Assembly (NCBI GenBank): GCA_036227345.1
Contig: CP109468.1
Span: 6,820,001-6,884,000, forward strand
Length of the DNA stretch: 64,000 nt
DNA from: Streptomyces sp. NBC_01463
GTDB taxonomy: Bacteria > Actinomycetota > Actinomycetes > Streptomycetales > Streptomycetaceae
Direction of reading: 5' to 3'
Shown here: positions 18,897 through 29,165 of the stretch, in pieces
Layout of the letters: each line of letters opens with the position of its first letter
Numbering within the stretch: position 1 is the first letter of the stretch
Made by a program: the position numbers and the translations under genes
The notes under the pieces: generated by a model
The model's input: only the letters and a program-made list of their open reading frames with translations
Database searches by the model: none
What the model was told of the DNA's origin: nothing

Positions 18897-18947
18897 GACG
18901 GGCCCACTCCCTCCCACCCTTTGACCTCAGGGCCTGCCCCTGGAGTC

Positions 18948-18961
18948 TGACAACGTTGTCA
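18948..18961. promoter_or_regulatory. LacI-family operator before GH2
   Basis: TGACAACGTTGTCA, a perfect 14-bp palindrome with the central CG typical of LacI-family sites, 45 bp before the GTG of the GH2 gene. TTGACC at 18921-18926 could be a -35 about 21 bp upstream. No LacI gene is in the window, so the repressor is encoded elsewhere. Confidence 0.75.
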
Positions 18962-19006
18962 TTCAGTCTTCAGTCCTCGTCCCATTCCTTCAGCCAGGAG
19001 GCCGGA

Positions 19007-22000
19007 GTGCCGGAACAACCCGCTGACACACCTCTGGACAGCGACGTCAGGCCAGCAGTGGACACCCCCGCGGCGGAGCGCGTCTCCCCCTTCTCCCGGC
19101 GCCGCTTCCTGGCGGCCAACACCACGGTGCTGGCGGCCTTCGGGATCAGCGCCGCGCTGCCCGCCTCCCTCGCCGCCGCGGCCGAAGGCAAGGGCCGGCC
19201 CGGCGGGGCCGCGGCCGAACTCGCGGCGGCCCGCCCGGTCAAGGTCTCGTCCACCGCGTACGCCGCCACCGCGCCCGAGTTCGCCGTCGACGGCATCGCC
19301 GTACCCGGTGTCCGGGGAACCGGCTGGCGGGCCGGGCCCGGCGACCCGCAGTGGATCGCCGTCGACCTCCAGGCCCGGTGCTCCGTGGAGTCGGTGGAGC
19401 TGGTCTTCGAGGCCGCCGTCGACGACCCGCCCTTCGTCCCCGGCACGGGCGGCAACCCCCGCGACGGCACGGACGGCACCGAGATCCTCTCCAGCTGCGC
19501 GGTCGCCTTCACCCTTGAGGTGTCCGAGGACGAGCGGACCTGGACCACCGTGCACCGCGCCACCGACGGCCGCGGCGGCGCCATGACCATCGCGCTCGAC
19601 AAGCCGGCCACCGCCCGCTGGGTCCGGCTGACCGTCACGAAGCGCTCCAACGACAATCCGCTCGGCCTCAACGGCTTCCGGATCCACGGCCGCACCACGG
19701 GCAGGCGCCCCGCAGCGGAGAGCTGGACCGACTGGTCGATGCCCCGCACCCCCGCGCCCGCCCTGGCGGTCGCGGCCGACGGCACCGTGCCGCTCGAATC
19801 CGGCTGGGCGCTCACCATGGACGACTTCGCACCCGCCGACGACGGCAAGGTCGTCTCCGGCTCGGGCGTCGACATCGCGGACTGGCTCCCGGCCACCGTC
19901 CCCGGCACGGTCCTGGCCTCGCTCGTCGAGCAGAAGCACCTGCCCGACCCGGTGACCGGCCTCAACAACCTCAAGGTGCCCGAGGCCCTGTCCCGGCACT
20001 CCTGGTGGTACCGGCGCGCGTTCCGGCTGCCGCGCGGTCTCGACACCGGCCGCGGCCGCCGGATCCGGCTGGAGTTCGACGGGGTCAACCACGCGGCGCA
20101 GATCTGGCTCAACGGCACCCGGGTCGGCTCCATGAGCCACCCCTTCGCCCGGGAGTCCTTCGACATCACCGACGCGCTGCACGACGACGCGCGCACGGAC
20201 AACGTCCTGGCCGTACGGATCAGCCCCATGCCCCTGCCGGGCAGCCCGGCCGACAAGGGCCCCGGCGGCGAGTCCTGGCTGGACGCCGGCGCCACGATGA
20301 TGATGCGCAACGGACCGACGTACCTCTCCGTCTCCGGCTGGGACTGGATGCCGCCGGTGCGTGACCGTGCCGCCGGCATCTGGAACCACGTACGGCTGCG
20401 CTCCACCGGCGGTGCCGTCCTGGGCGACCCGCAGATCACCACGACGCTGCCGGACCTGCCCGCGCTCGACGTGGCCGAGGTCGGCCTCACCGTGCCGGTC
20501 CGCAACACCGGCACCGAGGCGCTGCGGGTCACCGTGCGCGCCGCGTTCGGCGACGTGCGCGTCGCGAAGACCGTCACCGTGCCGGCCGGGAAGAGCGCCG
20601 ACGCCGTCCTGACGCCCGAGGAGTTCCCCGCCCTGCGGGTGCGGCGGCCGAAGCTCTGGTGGCCCAACGGCTACGGCAGCCCCGACCTGTACGACCTCAC
20701 GCTGAAGGCGGAGACCGGCGGTGCGGTCACCGACCGCCGCGCCCTGCGCTTCGGCATCAGGCAGTTCGGCTACACCTACGGCATGCCGGTCGACTTCGTC
20801 GCCGGACACGGCAGCCAGACCGTGGAGTTCGACGCCCGGCAGGCCCGCTACGTGCGCCTGGTCGGGACCGAGCGGGCGACCGACTGGGGCATGTCCCTCT
20901 GGTCGCTCTCGGTGTACGGCGACGCCGACCCCGACAAGGACCTGGCCCGGGACGCGAAGGCCGATGCCTCCTCGTCGGACGGCACCGGCCCCGCCTCCAG
21001 CGTGTTCGACGGCGACCGCACGACCCGCTGGGCCTCCGAGTTCGCCGACGGGGAGTGGATCCAGGCCGACCTCGGCACCGCGGCCTCGGTGAACCGGGTG
21101 GTGATCGACTGGGAGACCGCGTACGCCAGGAAGTTCGTCATCCAGGTCTCGGCGGACGGCCAGGAGTGGACCGAGGCCAAGAGCGTCGAACAGCCGCCGG
21201 TCCGCCAGCTCCAGATCACCGTCAACGGCACCCGGGTGTTCTGCCGCGGCGGGAACTGGGGGTACGACGAACTGCTGCGCCGCGCCCTGGACGGCCGCAC
21301 CGAGGACACCGTGCGGATGCACCGTGACATGAACTTCACGATGATCCGCAACTGGGTGGGCAGCAGCAACCGCGAGGAGTTCTTCGCCGCCTGCGACGAG
21401 AACGGCCTGCTCGTCTGGAACGACTTCTGGAACGGCTGGTCCATGGACCCGCCGGACCACCCGGAGTACCTGCGCAACGCCCGCGACACCGTCCGCGCCT
21501 ACCGCCACCACCCCAGCATCGTGGTGTGGTGCGGTTCCAACGAGGGCACCCCGCCCGCCGACATCGACACCGGTGTGCGGGAGCTGGTCGCCGCCGAGGC
21601 GCCGGGCATCCTCTACATGGGCAGCTCGGCCGACGGCGTGGTCAAGGGCCGCGGCCCCTACAACTGGGTCGACCCCGCCTCGTACTTCCGCACCGGCGAC
21701 TTCGGCTTCCACACCGAGATCGGCATGCCCGTCCTGCCCGTCGAGGAGTCGATGAAGAACCTCGTCGGCGACGAGCCGGCCTGGCCCGTCGGCGACGTGT
21801 GGGGCGCCCACGACTGGGCCCGCAAGGGCAACCAGCAGCCGCAGGGCTACCGGGCGGCGATCGAGGAACGGCTGGGGACGGCGACCGGCCTCGCGGACTT
21901 CACCCGCAAGGCCCAGCTGATCAACTACGAGAACGGCCGCGCGATGTTCGAGGCGTGGAACACCCGCCTCTGGGACAACGCCTCCGGGCTCCTGCTGTGG

Positions 22001-22717
22001 ATGTCCCACCCCGCGTGGCACAGCACGGTCTGGCAGACGTACGACTACGACCTGGACGTCAACGGCTTCTACCACGGCGTCCGCAAGGGCACCGAGCCCG
22101 TGCACGTCCAGGTGAACCCGGTCGACTGGCGTACCGGCGCGGTCAACCACACCACCCGTGCCGTCAAGGGCGCGACCGTCACCGCGACCCTGTACGACCT
22201 GCGCGGCCAGCGCCTGGGCAAGCCGGTGCACAGCACCGTCGACCTCGCCCCGTCGGCCGCGGCGTCCGGGGACGTCATTGCCTTCGGCGACGCGCTGCCC
22301 GCACTGCACCTGCTGCGCCTGGAGCTGCGGGACGCGCACGGCTCGCTGCTGTCGCGCAACACCTACTGGCGCTACCGCGAGACCACCGATCTCGGCGCGC
22401 TGAACAAGCTGGCCCGCACCCGGGTCACGGTGCGTTCGGTGCGGGACGCCTCCGGCCACGGCCACGGTCCGGGCGGGAAGCTGAAGGCGGTCGTCCGCAA
22501 CGACGGTGCCACCGTCGCCGCCATGGTGCGGCTCTCGCTGCGCGACCGGCGCACGGACCGGCGCGTGCTGCCGGCCTACGTCAGCGACAACTACCTCTGG
22601 CTGCTGCCCGGCGAGGAGCGCGAGATCGAGGCCGAGTGGAGCCACGACACCGAGGGCCGGGCCCGCCCCCGGCTCGTGGTGGAGGGCTACAACGTGTCGC
22701 GCTCGGTCACCGGATAG
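19007..22717 (+). CDS. Secreted GH2 exo-glycosidase with two discoidin (F5/8) domains
   Basis: 1236 residues from GTG 19007, with AGGAGG 5 nt upstream. Tat signal FSRRRFLAA near residues 28-36. Domain order: F5/8-type domain (about 70-230), GH2 sugar-binding domain (about 250-440, with WWYRRAF and FDGVNHAAQIWLNG), Ig-like sandwich (to about 600), a second F5/8-type domain (about 605-735), TIM barrel (about 740-1000), and C-terminal beta domains. Acid/base E846 in WCGSNEG, nucleophile E904 in FHTEIGMP. The sequence resembles exo-beta-glucosaminidase (CsxA) and beta-mannosidase types more than beta-galactosidases. The second F5/8 domain interrupts the usual sandwich-to-barrel junction. Likely attacks extracellular mannan or chitosan-like glycan. 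Confidence 0.9.
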   Translation: MPEQPADTPLDSDVRPAVDTPAAERVSPFSRRRFLAANTTVLAAFGISAALPASLAAAAEGKGRPGGAAAELAAARPVKVSSTAYAATAPEFAVDGIAVPGVRGTGWRAGPGDPQWIAVDLQARCSVESVELVFEAAVDDPPFVPGTGGNPRDGTDGTEILSSCAVAFTLEVSEDERTWTTVHRATDGRGGAMTIALDKPATARWVRLTVTKRSNDNPLGLNGFRIHGRTTGRRPAAESWTDWSMPRTPAPALAVAADGTVPLESGWALTMDDFAPADDGKVVSGSGVDIADWLPATVPGTVLASLVEQKHLPDPVTGLNNLKVPEALSRHSWWYRRAFRLPRGLDTGRGRRIRLEFDGVNHAAQIWLNGTRVGSMSHPFARESFDITDALHDDARTDNVLAVRISPMPLPGSPADKGPGGESWLDAGATMMMRNGPTYLSVSGWDWMPPVRDRAAGIWNHVRLRSTGGAVLGDPQITTTLPDLPALDVAEVGLTVPVRNTGTEALRVTVRAAFGDVRVAKTVTVPAGKSADAVLTPEEFPALRVRRPKLWWPNGYGSPDLYDLTLKAETGGAVTDRRALRFGIRQFGYTYGMPVDFVAGHGSQTVEFDARQARYVRLVGTERATDWGMSLWSLSVYGDADPDKDLARDAKADASSSDGTGPASSVFDGDRTTRWASEFADGEWIQADLGTAASVNRVVIDWETAYARKFVIQVSADGQEWTEAKSVEQPPVRQLQITVNGTRVFCRGGNWGYDELLRRALDGRTEDTVRMHRDMNFTMIRNWVGSSNREEFFAACDENGLLVWNDFWNGWSMDPPDHPEYLRNARDTVRAYRHHPSIVVWCGSNEGTPPADIDTGVRELVAAEAPGILYMGSSADGVVKGRGPYNWVDPASYFRTGDFGFHTEIGMPVLPVEESMKNLVGDEPAWPVGDVWGAHDWARKGNQQPQGYRAAIEERLGTATGLADFTRKAQLINYENGRAMFEAWNTRLWDNASGLLLWMSHPAWHSTVWQTYDYDLDVNGFYHGVRKGTEPVHVQVNPVDWRTGAVNHTTRAVKGATVTATLYDLRGQRLGKPVHSTVDLAPSAAASGDVIAFGDALPALHLLRLELRDAHGSLLSRNTYWRYRETTDLGALNKLARTRVTVRSVRDASGHGHGPGGKLKAVVRNDGATVAAMVRLSLRDRRTDRRVLPAYVSDNYLWLLPGEEREIEAEWSHDTEGRARPRLVVEGYNVSRSVTG

Positions 22718-22765
22718 CGCTCGGACGCCGGTCCCCGGGCAGGTCAGGCTGCGCGGGGACCGGAA

Positions 22766-22809
22766 GAGGTCCGGCCCGTGCCCCCGAGCGGGGGTACGGG
22801 CCGGACCTC
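22766..22809. terminator. Bidirectional hairpin terminator
   Basis: Stem of 14 perfect pairs (GAGGTCCGGCCCGT with its complement) extended by a wobble pair and five G-C pairs, loop GAGC. Lies between the convergent GH2 and ctaA genes, 26 bp from the end of ctaA. Confidence 0.85.
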
Positions 22810-22834
22810 GTGAACAGGGTTCCCGGGGCGGGGC

Positions 22835-23848
22835 TCAGCCCGCCGCGGCGGGCTCGGGCTGCTCGGCCGCCGGGCCGGGCACCGGGGCCACGGCCACCGG
22901 CCGCTCCCGCTGCGACAGCAGCACCCGCACCACGCCGATCCACACGAGGCACGAGCCGAACATGTGCAGCCCGACCAGGATCTCCGGCGTGTCGGTGAAG
23001 TACTGCACGTACCCGATGACGCCCTGCGCCATCAGGATCAGGAAGAGGTCGCGGGCGCGGTGCAGGGGTCCGACGGGAGCGTCGACCGCCTTCAGGACGA
23101 ACCAGAGCGCGACCGTCAGCGCCACGACGACCCAGGCCAGGTCGGCGTGCAGCTGGGCGATCATCTTCCAGTCGATCGGGATGCGGTGGACGTCGCTGGA
23201 GTCGCCGGCGTGCCGCCCGGCCCCCGTCACGACCGTGCCGACCGCGATCAGCAGCCCGGCGGCGACCGCCAGCAGCCAGGTGAGCTGCGAGACGGCCCTG
23301 CCCACCAGTGGACGCGGCTCCTCGTCGCCCTCCCGGACCCGCTGCCACGTCACCAGGGCGATCGCGAGCAGCGCGCTGGAGAGCAGGAAGTGCGCCGCGA
23401 CCGTGTACGGGTTGAGGCCGACCAGGACGACGACGCCGCCGAGGACGGCGTTGCCCATGACCACCCAGAACTGCGTCCAGCCGAGCCGGGTGAGACTGCG
23501 CCGCCAGGGCTTGGCGGACCGGGCGGCGATGATCGCCCATCCGACCGCCGCGCACAGGACGTACGTCAGCATCCGGTTGCCGAACTCGATGGCGCCGTGG
23601 AAGCCCATCGCGCTCGTCGCCGTCAGGCTCTCGTCGGTGCACTTGGGCCAGGTCGGGCAGCCGAGACCGGAGCCGGTCAGCCGTACGGCACCGCCGGTGA
23701 CGACGATGGCGACGGCCATGACGACGGCCGACAGCGCGGCGCGGCGGACCGTCCGGGGGGACGGGGTCCACCGGTCGGCGATGTACTGGAGCGGGTTCCG
23801 CACGGCTTGAGCGACTTCGGCTCGGGTCAGCTTGGGCACGCGCACCAT
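22835..23848 (-). CDS. ctaA: Haem A synthase (COX15/CtaA family)
   Basis: Membrane enzyme oxidising the C8 methyl of haem O to give haem A for cytochrome oxidase. 337 residues from the ATG at 23848; a TTG at 23869 gives seven more. Eight hydrophobic segments. Haem-ligand histidines appear in MGFHGAIEFGNR and VAAHFLL in the first half and QLHADLAW and VGLHMFGS in the second. The loop cysteines in GLGCPTWPKC match the disulphide of CtaA proteins. The C-terminal tail is Pro/Ala-rich. Partner of ctaB at 3510. Confidence 0.95.
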   Translation of the reverse strand: MVRVPKLTRAEVAQAVRNPLQYIADRWTPSPRTVRRAALSAVVMAVAIVVTGGAVRLTGSGLGCPTWPKCTDESLTATSAMGFHGAIEFGNRMLTYVLCAAVGWAIIAARSAKPWRRSLTRLGWTQFWVVMGNAVLGGVVVLVGLNPYTVAAHFLLSSALLAIALVTWQRVREGDEEPRPLVGRAVSQLTWLLAVAAGLLIAVGTVVTGAGRHAGDSSDVHRIPIDWKMIAQLHADLAWVVVALTVALWFVLKAVDAPVGPLHRARDLFLILMAQGVIGYVQYFTDTPEILVGLHMFGSCLVWIGVVRVLLSQRERPVAVAPVPGPAAEQPEPAAAG

Positions 23849-23912
23849 CGTAGGCGGCCGCTTGTGCAAGCTTTCACGAGGGGGACGAATGGTGCCCCGC
23901 GGGTGTCCGGGG

Positions 23913-24676
23913 TCACTCCCAGCGGAAGAACCGCGCCGCCGCTCCCAGGCCCAGCACCGCCCAGACCGCCAGGATGCCCAGGTCGCCCCACGGCATCGCG
24001 GCGCCGTGCTGGAGCACGTCCCGCAGTCCGTCCGACAGGGCCGCGATCGGCAGCAGCCCCAGCACCGACTGCACCGCGTCCGGGAACTTGTCCAGCGGCA
24101 CGATGACCCCGCCGCCGACCAGCAGCAGCAGGAAGACCAGGTTGGCGGCGGCCAGCGTCGCCTCCGCCTTCAGCGTCCCGGCCATCAGCAGACCGAGCCC
24201 GGAGAACGCGGCGGTGCCCAGCACGAGCAGCAGCAGGACGGCGAACGGGTTGCCGTGCGGCGACCAGCCCAGCGCGAACGCGATGACGGTCAGCAGGACG
24301 ACCTGGAGCACCTCGGTGACCAGGACCGCGAGGGTCTTCGCGGTCATCAGCCCCCAGCGGGGCAGCGGCGAGGCCGCGAGCCGCTTGAGCACCCCGTAGC
24401 GGCGCTCGAAGCCGGTGGCGATGGCCTGGCCGGTGAAGGCCGTGGACATCACGGCCAGCGCCAGGATGCCGGGGGTCAGGAAGTCGACCGACTCGCCCGA
24501 GCCGGTGTCCACGATGTCGACCGCGCTGAACAGCACCAGCAGCAGCGTCGGGATGATCACCGTCAGCAGCAGCTGCTCGCCGTTGCGCAGCAGCATCCGG
24601 GTCTCCAGCGCGGTCTGCGCGGCGATCATGCGGGGCAGCGGGGCGGCGCCCGGCCGGGGGGCGTACGTACCGGCGC

Positions 24677-24680
<4 letters not shown>
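23913..24680 (-). CDS. ABC-2 type exporter permease
   Basis: 255 residues, six membrane segments, ABC-2 permease of the DrrB/NodJ kind (FLTPGILALAVMSTAFTGQA, FERRYGVLKRLAASPLPR). Its ATG overlaps the stop of the ATPase gene by 4 bp. Usually exports a lipid or small hydrophobic compound; its place beside ctaA and suf is recalled from other Streptomyces, so it is probably a housekeeping system. Substrate unknown. Confidence 0.92.
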
Positions 24681-25624
<944 letters not shown>

Positions 25625-25674
25625 AGGAAGTGAGTCTAGGCAGCCGCCTCGGGTGCCCTGGCCCGGGGGCTTGA

Positions 25675-25688
25675 TTAGGTAACCCTAA
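25675..25688. promoter_or_regulatory. TTAGG-N4-CCTAA inverted repeat
   Basis: TTAGGTAACCCTAA between the ABC exporter and sufR. The half-sites match those of the actinobacterial iron-regulator (DmdR/IdeR) box, but the spacing is 4 rather than the usual 9 nt, so assignment to that regulator is doubtful. Confidence 0.35.
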
Positions 25689-25724
25689 GTGATGGATTGC
25701 ACCCTTGATCGTTTCGGACCGTGG

Positions 25725-25761
25725 TTGTCAGGGCCGAGGGAATTACGCAACAATGGCGTTG
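25725..25761 (+). promoter_or_regulatory. suf promoter with SufR operator
   Basis: TTGTCA (25725-25730), a 17-nt spacer, then CAACAAT as -10. The 14-bp palindrome CAACAATGGCGTTG (25748-25761) fits CAAC-N6-GTTG, the SufR box I recall being reported for Streptomyces avermitilis. It covers the -10 and the first base of the sufR GTG, so a bound repressor blocks RNA polymerase and the transcript is probably leaderless. Confidence 0.8.
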
Positions 25762-26501
25762 TGAAATACGTTGGCGAGGCTCCGCAGGAGGAACTCGCGA
25801 CCGGTGAGCGCTCGACGCGCAACCGGGTCGCGCGCTCCATCCTGGACCATGGCCCGTCCACCGTCGCCGACCTGGCGAAGCGCCTGGGCCTCACCCAGGC
25901 CGCCGTCCGCCGCCATCTCGACGCACTCGTCTCCGACGAGGTCGTCGAGGCCCGCGAGCAGCGGGTGTACGGGGCACGGACCCGTGGCCGTCCGGCCAAG
26001 GTGTTCGCCCTGACCGACTGCGGCCGGGACGCCTTCGACCAGTCCTACGACACGCTCGCCGCGGACGCACTGCGCTGGATCGCCGAGACCACGGGCGACG
26101 AAGCGGTCATGGCGTTCGCCCGGGCCAGGGTCGCCGGCCAGTCGGCCGCGTACCGCGCCGTGATCGACGCCGCGGCGCCCGAAGCCCGTACGGAGGCGCT
26201 GGCCAAGGCCTTGTCCGCCGACGGGTACGCTGCTACGGCGCGCAGCGCGCCGGGCCCGCAACAGGGTGAGCAGTTGTGTCAGCACCACTGCCCGGTCGCA
26301 CATGTCGCCGAGCAGTACCCGCAGCTGTGCGAGGCGGAGACGGAGTTCTTCTCCAGCCTCCTGGGGACCCATGTGCAGCGTCTGGCCACCATCGCCCACG
26401 GCGACGGGGTGTGTACGACGTACATTCCGCGCAGCGGCCACCCCACCCCACAGACCACTGATTCAGCATCCACCAGCAAGTCCGGGAGGAACCCCGCATG
26501 A
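25761..26501 (+). CDS. sufR: Fe-S cluster-sensing repressor of the suf operon
   Basis: 246 residues from GTG 25761. N-terminal ArsR-like winged helix (about 20-80: [20 protein letters not shown]). C-terminal cysteines C173, C177, C190 (CQHHC then 12 residues then C) and C218, candidates for [4Fe-4S] ligands. Known SufR represses suf when holding a cluster and releases DNA when the cluster is lost. The frame is open back to 25689, but the promoter and operator fix the start at 25761. Its stop overlaps sufB by ATGA; first gene of the eight-gene operon. Confidence 0.93.
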   Translation: MKYVGEAPQEELATGERSTRNRVARSILDHGPSTVADLAKRLGLTQAAVRRHLDALVSDEVVEAREQRVYGARTRGRPAKVFALTDCGRDAFDQSYDTLAADALRWIAETTGDEAVMAFARARVAGQSAAYRAVIDAAAPEARTEALAKALSADGYAATARSAPGPQQGEQLCQHHCPVAHVAEQYPQLCEAETEFFSSLLGTHVQRLATIAHGDGVCTTYIPRSGHPTPQTTDSASTSKSGRNPA

Positions 26502-27919
26502 CGCTCCCTACGGAGACTGCCCACCCTGAGCTCGACGGCCTGGGCACGTACGAATTCGGCTGGGCCGACTCCGACGCGGCAGGCGCGGCGGCCAAGCGCG
26601 GCCTCTCCGAGGCCGTCGTCCGCGACATCTCGGAGAAGAAGAACGAGCCCGACTGGATGCTGAAGCTGCGGCTCAAGGGCCTCAAGCTCTTCGGCAAGAA
26701 GCCCATGCCGAACTGGGGCTCGGACCTGTCGGGCATCGACTTCGACAACATCAAGTACTTCGTGCGTTCCACGGAGAAGCAGGCGGAGTCCTGGGAGGAC
26801 CTGCCCGAGGACATCAAGAACACGTACGACAAGCTCGGCATCCCGGAGGCGGAGAAGCAGCGCCTCGTCGCCGGTGTCGCCGCGCAGTACGAGTCCGAGG
26901 TCGTCTACCACCAGATCAACGAGGAGCTGGAGGCGCAGGGTGTCATCTTCATGGACACCGACACCGCGCTGAAGGAGCACCCGGAGCTCTTCAAGGAGTA
27001 CTTCGGCACCGTCATCCCGGTCGGTGACAACAAGTTCGCCTCGCTGAACTCGGCCGTGTGGTCCGGTGGCTCGTTCATCTACGTGCCGAAGGGCGTGCAC
27101 GTCGAGATCCCGCTCCAGGCCTACTTCCGTATCAACACGGAGAACATGGGCCAGTTCGAGCGGACGCTGATCATCGTCGACGAGGACGCCTACGTCCACT
27201 ACGTCGAGGGCTGCACCGCGCCGATCTACTCCTCGGACTCCCTGCACTCCGCGGTCGTCGAGATCATCGTGAAGAAGGGCGGCCGCTGCCGCTACACGAC
27301 GATCCAGAACTGGTCGAACAACGTCTACAACCTGGTGACCAAGCGCGCCGTCGCCTACGAGGGCGCGACGATGGAGTGGGTCGACGGCAACATCGGCTCC
27401 AAGGTCACCATGAAGTACCCGGCCGTCTACCTGATGGGCGAGCACGCCAAGGGCGAGACCCTGTCCATCGCCTTCGCGGGCGAGGGCCAGCACCAGGACG
27501 CCGGCGCCAAGATGGTCCACATGGCTCCGAACACCTCGTCCAACATCGTCTCCAAGTCGGTGGCACGAGGCGGCGGCCGCACCTCCTACCGCGGTCTGAT
27601 CGAGATCGGCGAGGGCGCGCCCGGCGCGAAGTCCAACGTGCTCTGCGACGCGCTGCTGGTCGACACCATCTCGCGCTCGGACACCTACCCGTACGTCGAC
27701 GTCCGCGAGGACGACGTGTCGATGGGCCACGAGGCGACGGTCTCCAAGGTCTCCGAGGACCAGCTCTTCTACCTGATGAGCCGCGGCATGACCGAGTTCG
27801 AGGCGATGGCGATGATCGTGCGCGGCTTCGTCGAGCCGATCGCGAAGGAGCTCCCGATGGAGTACGCCCTCGAACTCAACCGGCTGATCGAGCTGCAGAT
27901 GGAGGGCTCGGTCGGCTAG
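26498..27919 (+). CDS. sufB: Fe-S scaffold complex subunit SufB
   Basis: 473 residues. Core of the SufBCD complex on which Fe-S clusters are built. Family blocks: [68 protein letters not shown], and C-terminal [20 protein letters not shown]. The conserved cysteine in LCDAL, involved in cluster assembly, is present. No intein interrupts it, unlike mycobacterial SufB. Confidence 0.96.
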   Translation: MTLPTETAHPELDGLGTYEFGWADSDAAGAAAKRGLSEAVVRDISEKKNEPDWMLKLRLKGLKLFGKKPMPNWGSDLSGIDFDNIKYFVRSTEKQAESWEDLPEDIKNTYDKLGIPEAEKQRLVAGVAAQYESEVVYHQINEELEAQGVIFMDTDTALKEHPELFKEYFGTVIPVGDNKFASLNSAVWSGGSFIYVPKGVHVEIPLQAYFRINTENMGQFERTLIIVDEDAYVHYVEGCTAPIYSSDSLHSAVVEIIVKKGGRCRYTTIQNWSNNVYNLVTKRAVAYEGATMEWVDGNIGSKVTMKYPAVYLMGEHAKGETLSIAFAGEGQHQDAGAKMVHMAPNTSSNIVSKSVARGGGRTSYRGLIEIGEGAPGAKSNVLCDALLVDTISRSDTYPYVDVREDDVSMGHEATVSKVSEDQLFYLMSRGMTEFEAMAMIVRGFVEPIAKELPMEYALELNRLIELQMEGSVG

Positions 27920-27983
27920 TACGCCGACGGCCGAATCTCCCCCTGACATCTGTCCGACAGAGAAAGCGAGCACTACGACAGCC

Positions 27984-29165
27984 ATGGCTGAGGCTCAGAA
28001 CATCCCGGCGGGATCCACCACCGCCGGCTCCATCGCGGTGGCCGCCGAGTCGACCGTCGCCACGCGCATGAGCGCGCCCCCGTCCTTCGACGTCACGGAC
28101 TTCCCGGTACCGCACGGCCGTGAGGAGGAGTGGCGCTTCACGCCGCTGGAGCGGCTGCGTGGGCTCCACGACGGCACCGCCGTCGCCACCGGCAGCGGTG
28201 TGAAGGTCGCCATCGAGGCGCCCGCGGGCGTCACGGTCGAGACCGTGGGCCGTGACGACGCCCGGCTGGGCAAGGCCGGCACGCCGGTGGACCGGGTCGC
28301 CGCGCAGGCGTACTCGTCCTTCGAGCAGGCATCCGTCGTCACCGTCGCCAAGGAAGCCGTGCTCACCGAGCCGATCCGGATCGCGGTGCACGGCGAGGGC
28401 GGTGTGGCCTACGGCCACCAGGTCGTCGAGCTGGGCGCCTTCGCCGAGGCTGTCGTCGTCATCGACCACACCGGTGACGCGGTCCTCGCCGCCAACGTCG
28501 ACTACGTCGTGGGCGACGGCGCGAAGCTGACCGTCGTCTCCGTCCAGGACTGGGACGAGCAGGCCGTCCACGTCGGTCAGCACAACGCGCTGATCGGCCG
28601 CGACGCCTCCTTCAAGTCCATCGTCGTCACCTTCGGCGGCGACGTGGTCCGGCTCCACCCGCGGATCGCCTACGCGGGCACCGGTGGCGAGGCCGAGCTC
28701 TTCGGTCTGTACTTCACCGACAAGGGCCAGCACCAGGAGCACCGCCTCCTGGTCGACCACAACACCCCGCACTGCAAGTCCAACGTGGCCTACAAGGGCG
28801 CACTGCAGGGCGACGGCGCCCACGCCGTCTGGATTGGCGACGTCCTCATCCAGGCCGCTGCCGAGGGCACCGACACCTACGAGATGAACCGCAACCTGGT
28901 CCTCACGGACGGCGCTCGGGTCGACTCGGTGCCGAACCTGGAGATCGAGACCGGCGAGATCGTCGGCGCCGGCCACGCCTCCGCGACCGGCCGCTTCGAC
29001 GACGAGCAGCTGTTCTACCTCCAGTCCCGCGGCATCCCCGCCGAGGAGGCCCGCCGCCTGGTCGTGCGCGGCTTCTTCGCGGAGCTGGTCCAGCAGATCG
29101 GTCTGCCGGACGTCGAAGCCCGTCTCCTCGACAAGATCGAGACCGAGCTGAAGGCGTCGGTCTGA
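27984..29165 (+). CDS. sufD: Fe-S scaffold complex subunit SufD
   Basis: 393 residues, paralogue of SufB that pairs with it and SufC. N-terminal EEEWRFTPLERLRGL, then a right-handed beta-helix core (HRLLVDHNTPHCKSNVAYKG), then GHASATGRFDDEQLFYLQSRG near the C-terminus, which holds the SufC-binding helices. 64 bp after sufB; its stop overlaps the Rieske ATG by one base. Confidence 0.95.
   Translation: MAEAQNIPAGSTTAGSIAVAAESTVATRMSAPPSFDVTDFPVPHGREEEWRFTPLERLRGLHDGTAVATGSGVKVAIEAPAGVTVETVGRDDARLGKAGTPVDRVAAQAYSSFEQASVVTVAKEAVLTEPIRIAVHGEGGVAYGHQVVELGAFAEAVVVIDHTGDAVLAANVDYVVGDGAKLTVVSVQDWDEQAVHVGQHNALIGRDASFKSIVVTFGGDVVRLHPRIAYAGTGGEAELFGLYFTDKGQHQEHRLLVDHNTPHCKSNVAYKGALQGDGAHAVWIGDVLIQAAAEGTDTYEMNRNLVLTDGARVDSVPNLEIETGEIVGAGHASATGRFDDEQLFYLQSRGIPAEEARRLVVRGFFAELVQQIGLPDVEARLLDKIETELKASV

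Noticed and set aside
18959..22645. A 1228-residue open frame on the minus strand opposite the GH2 gene
   Set aside because: It mirrors the GH2 codons; long antisense frames arise from GC-rich third positions. Its translation is low-complexity Gly/Val/Arg with no family motif.
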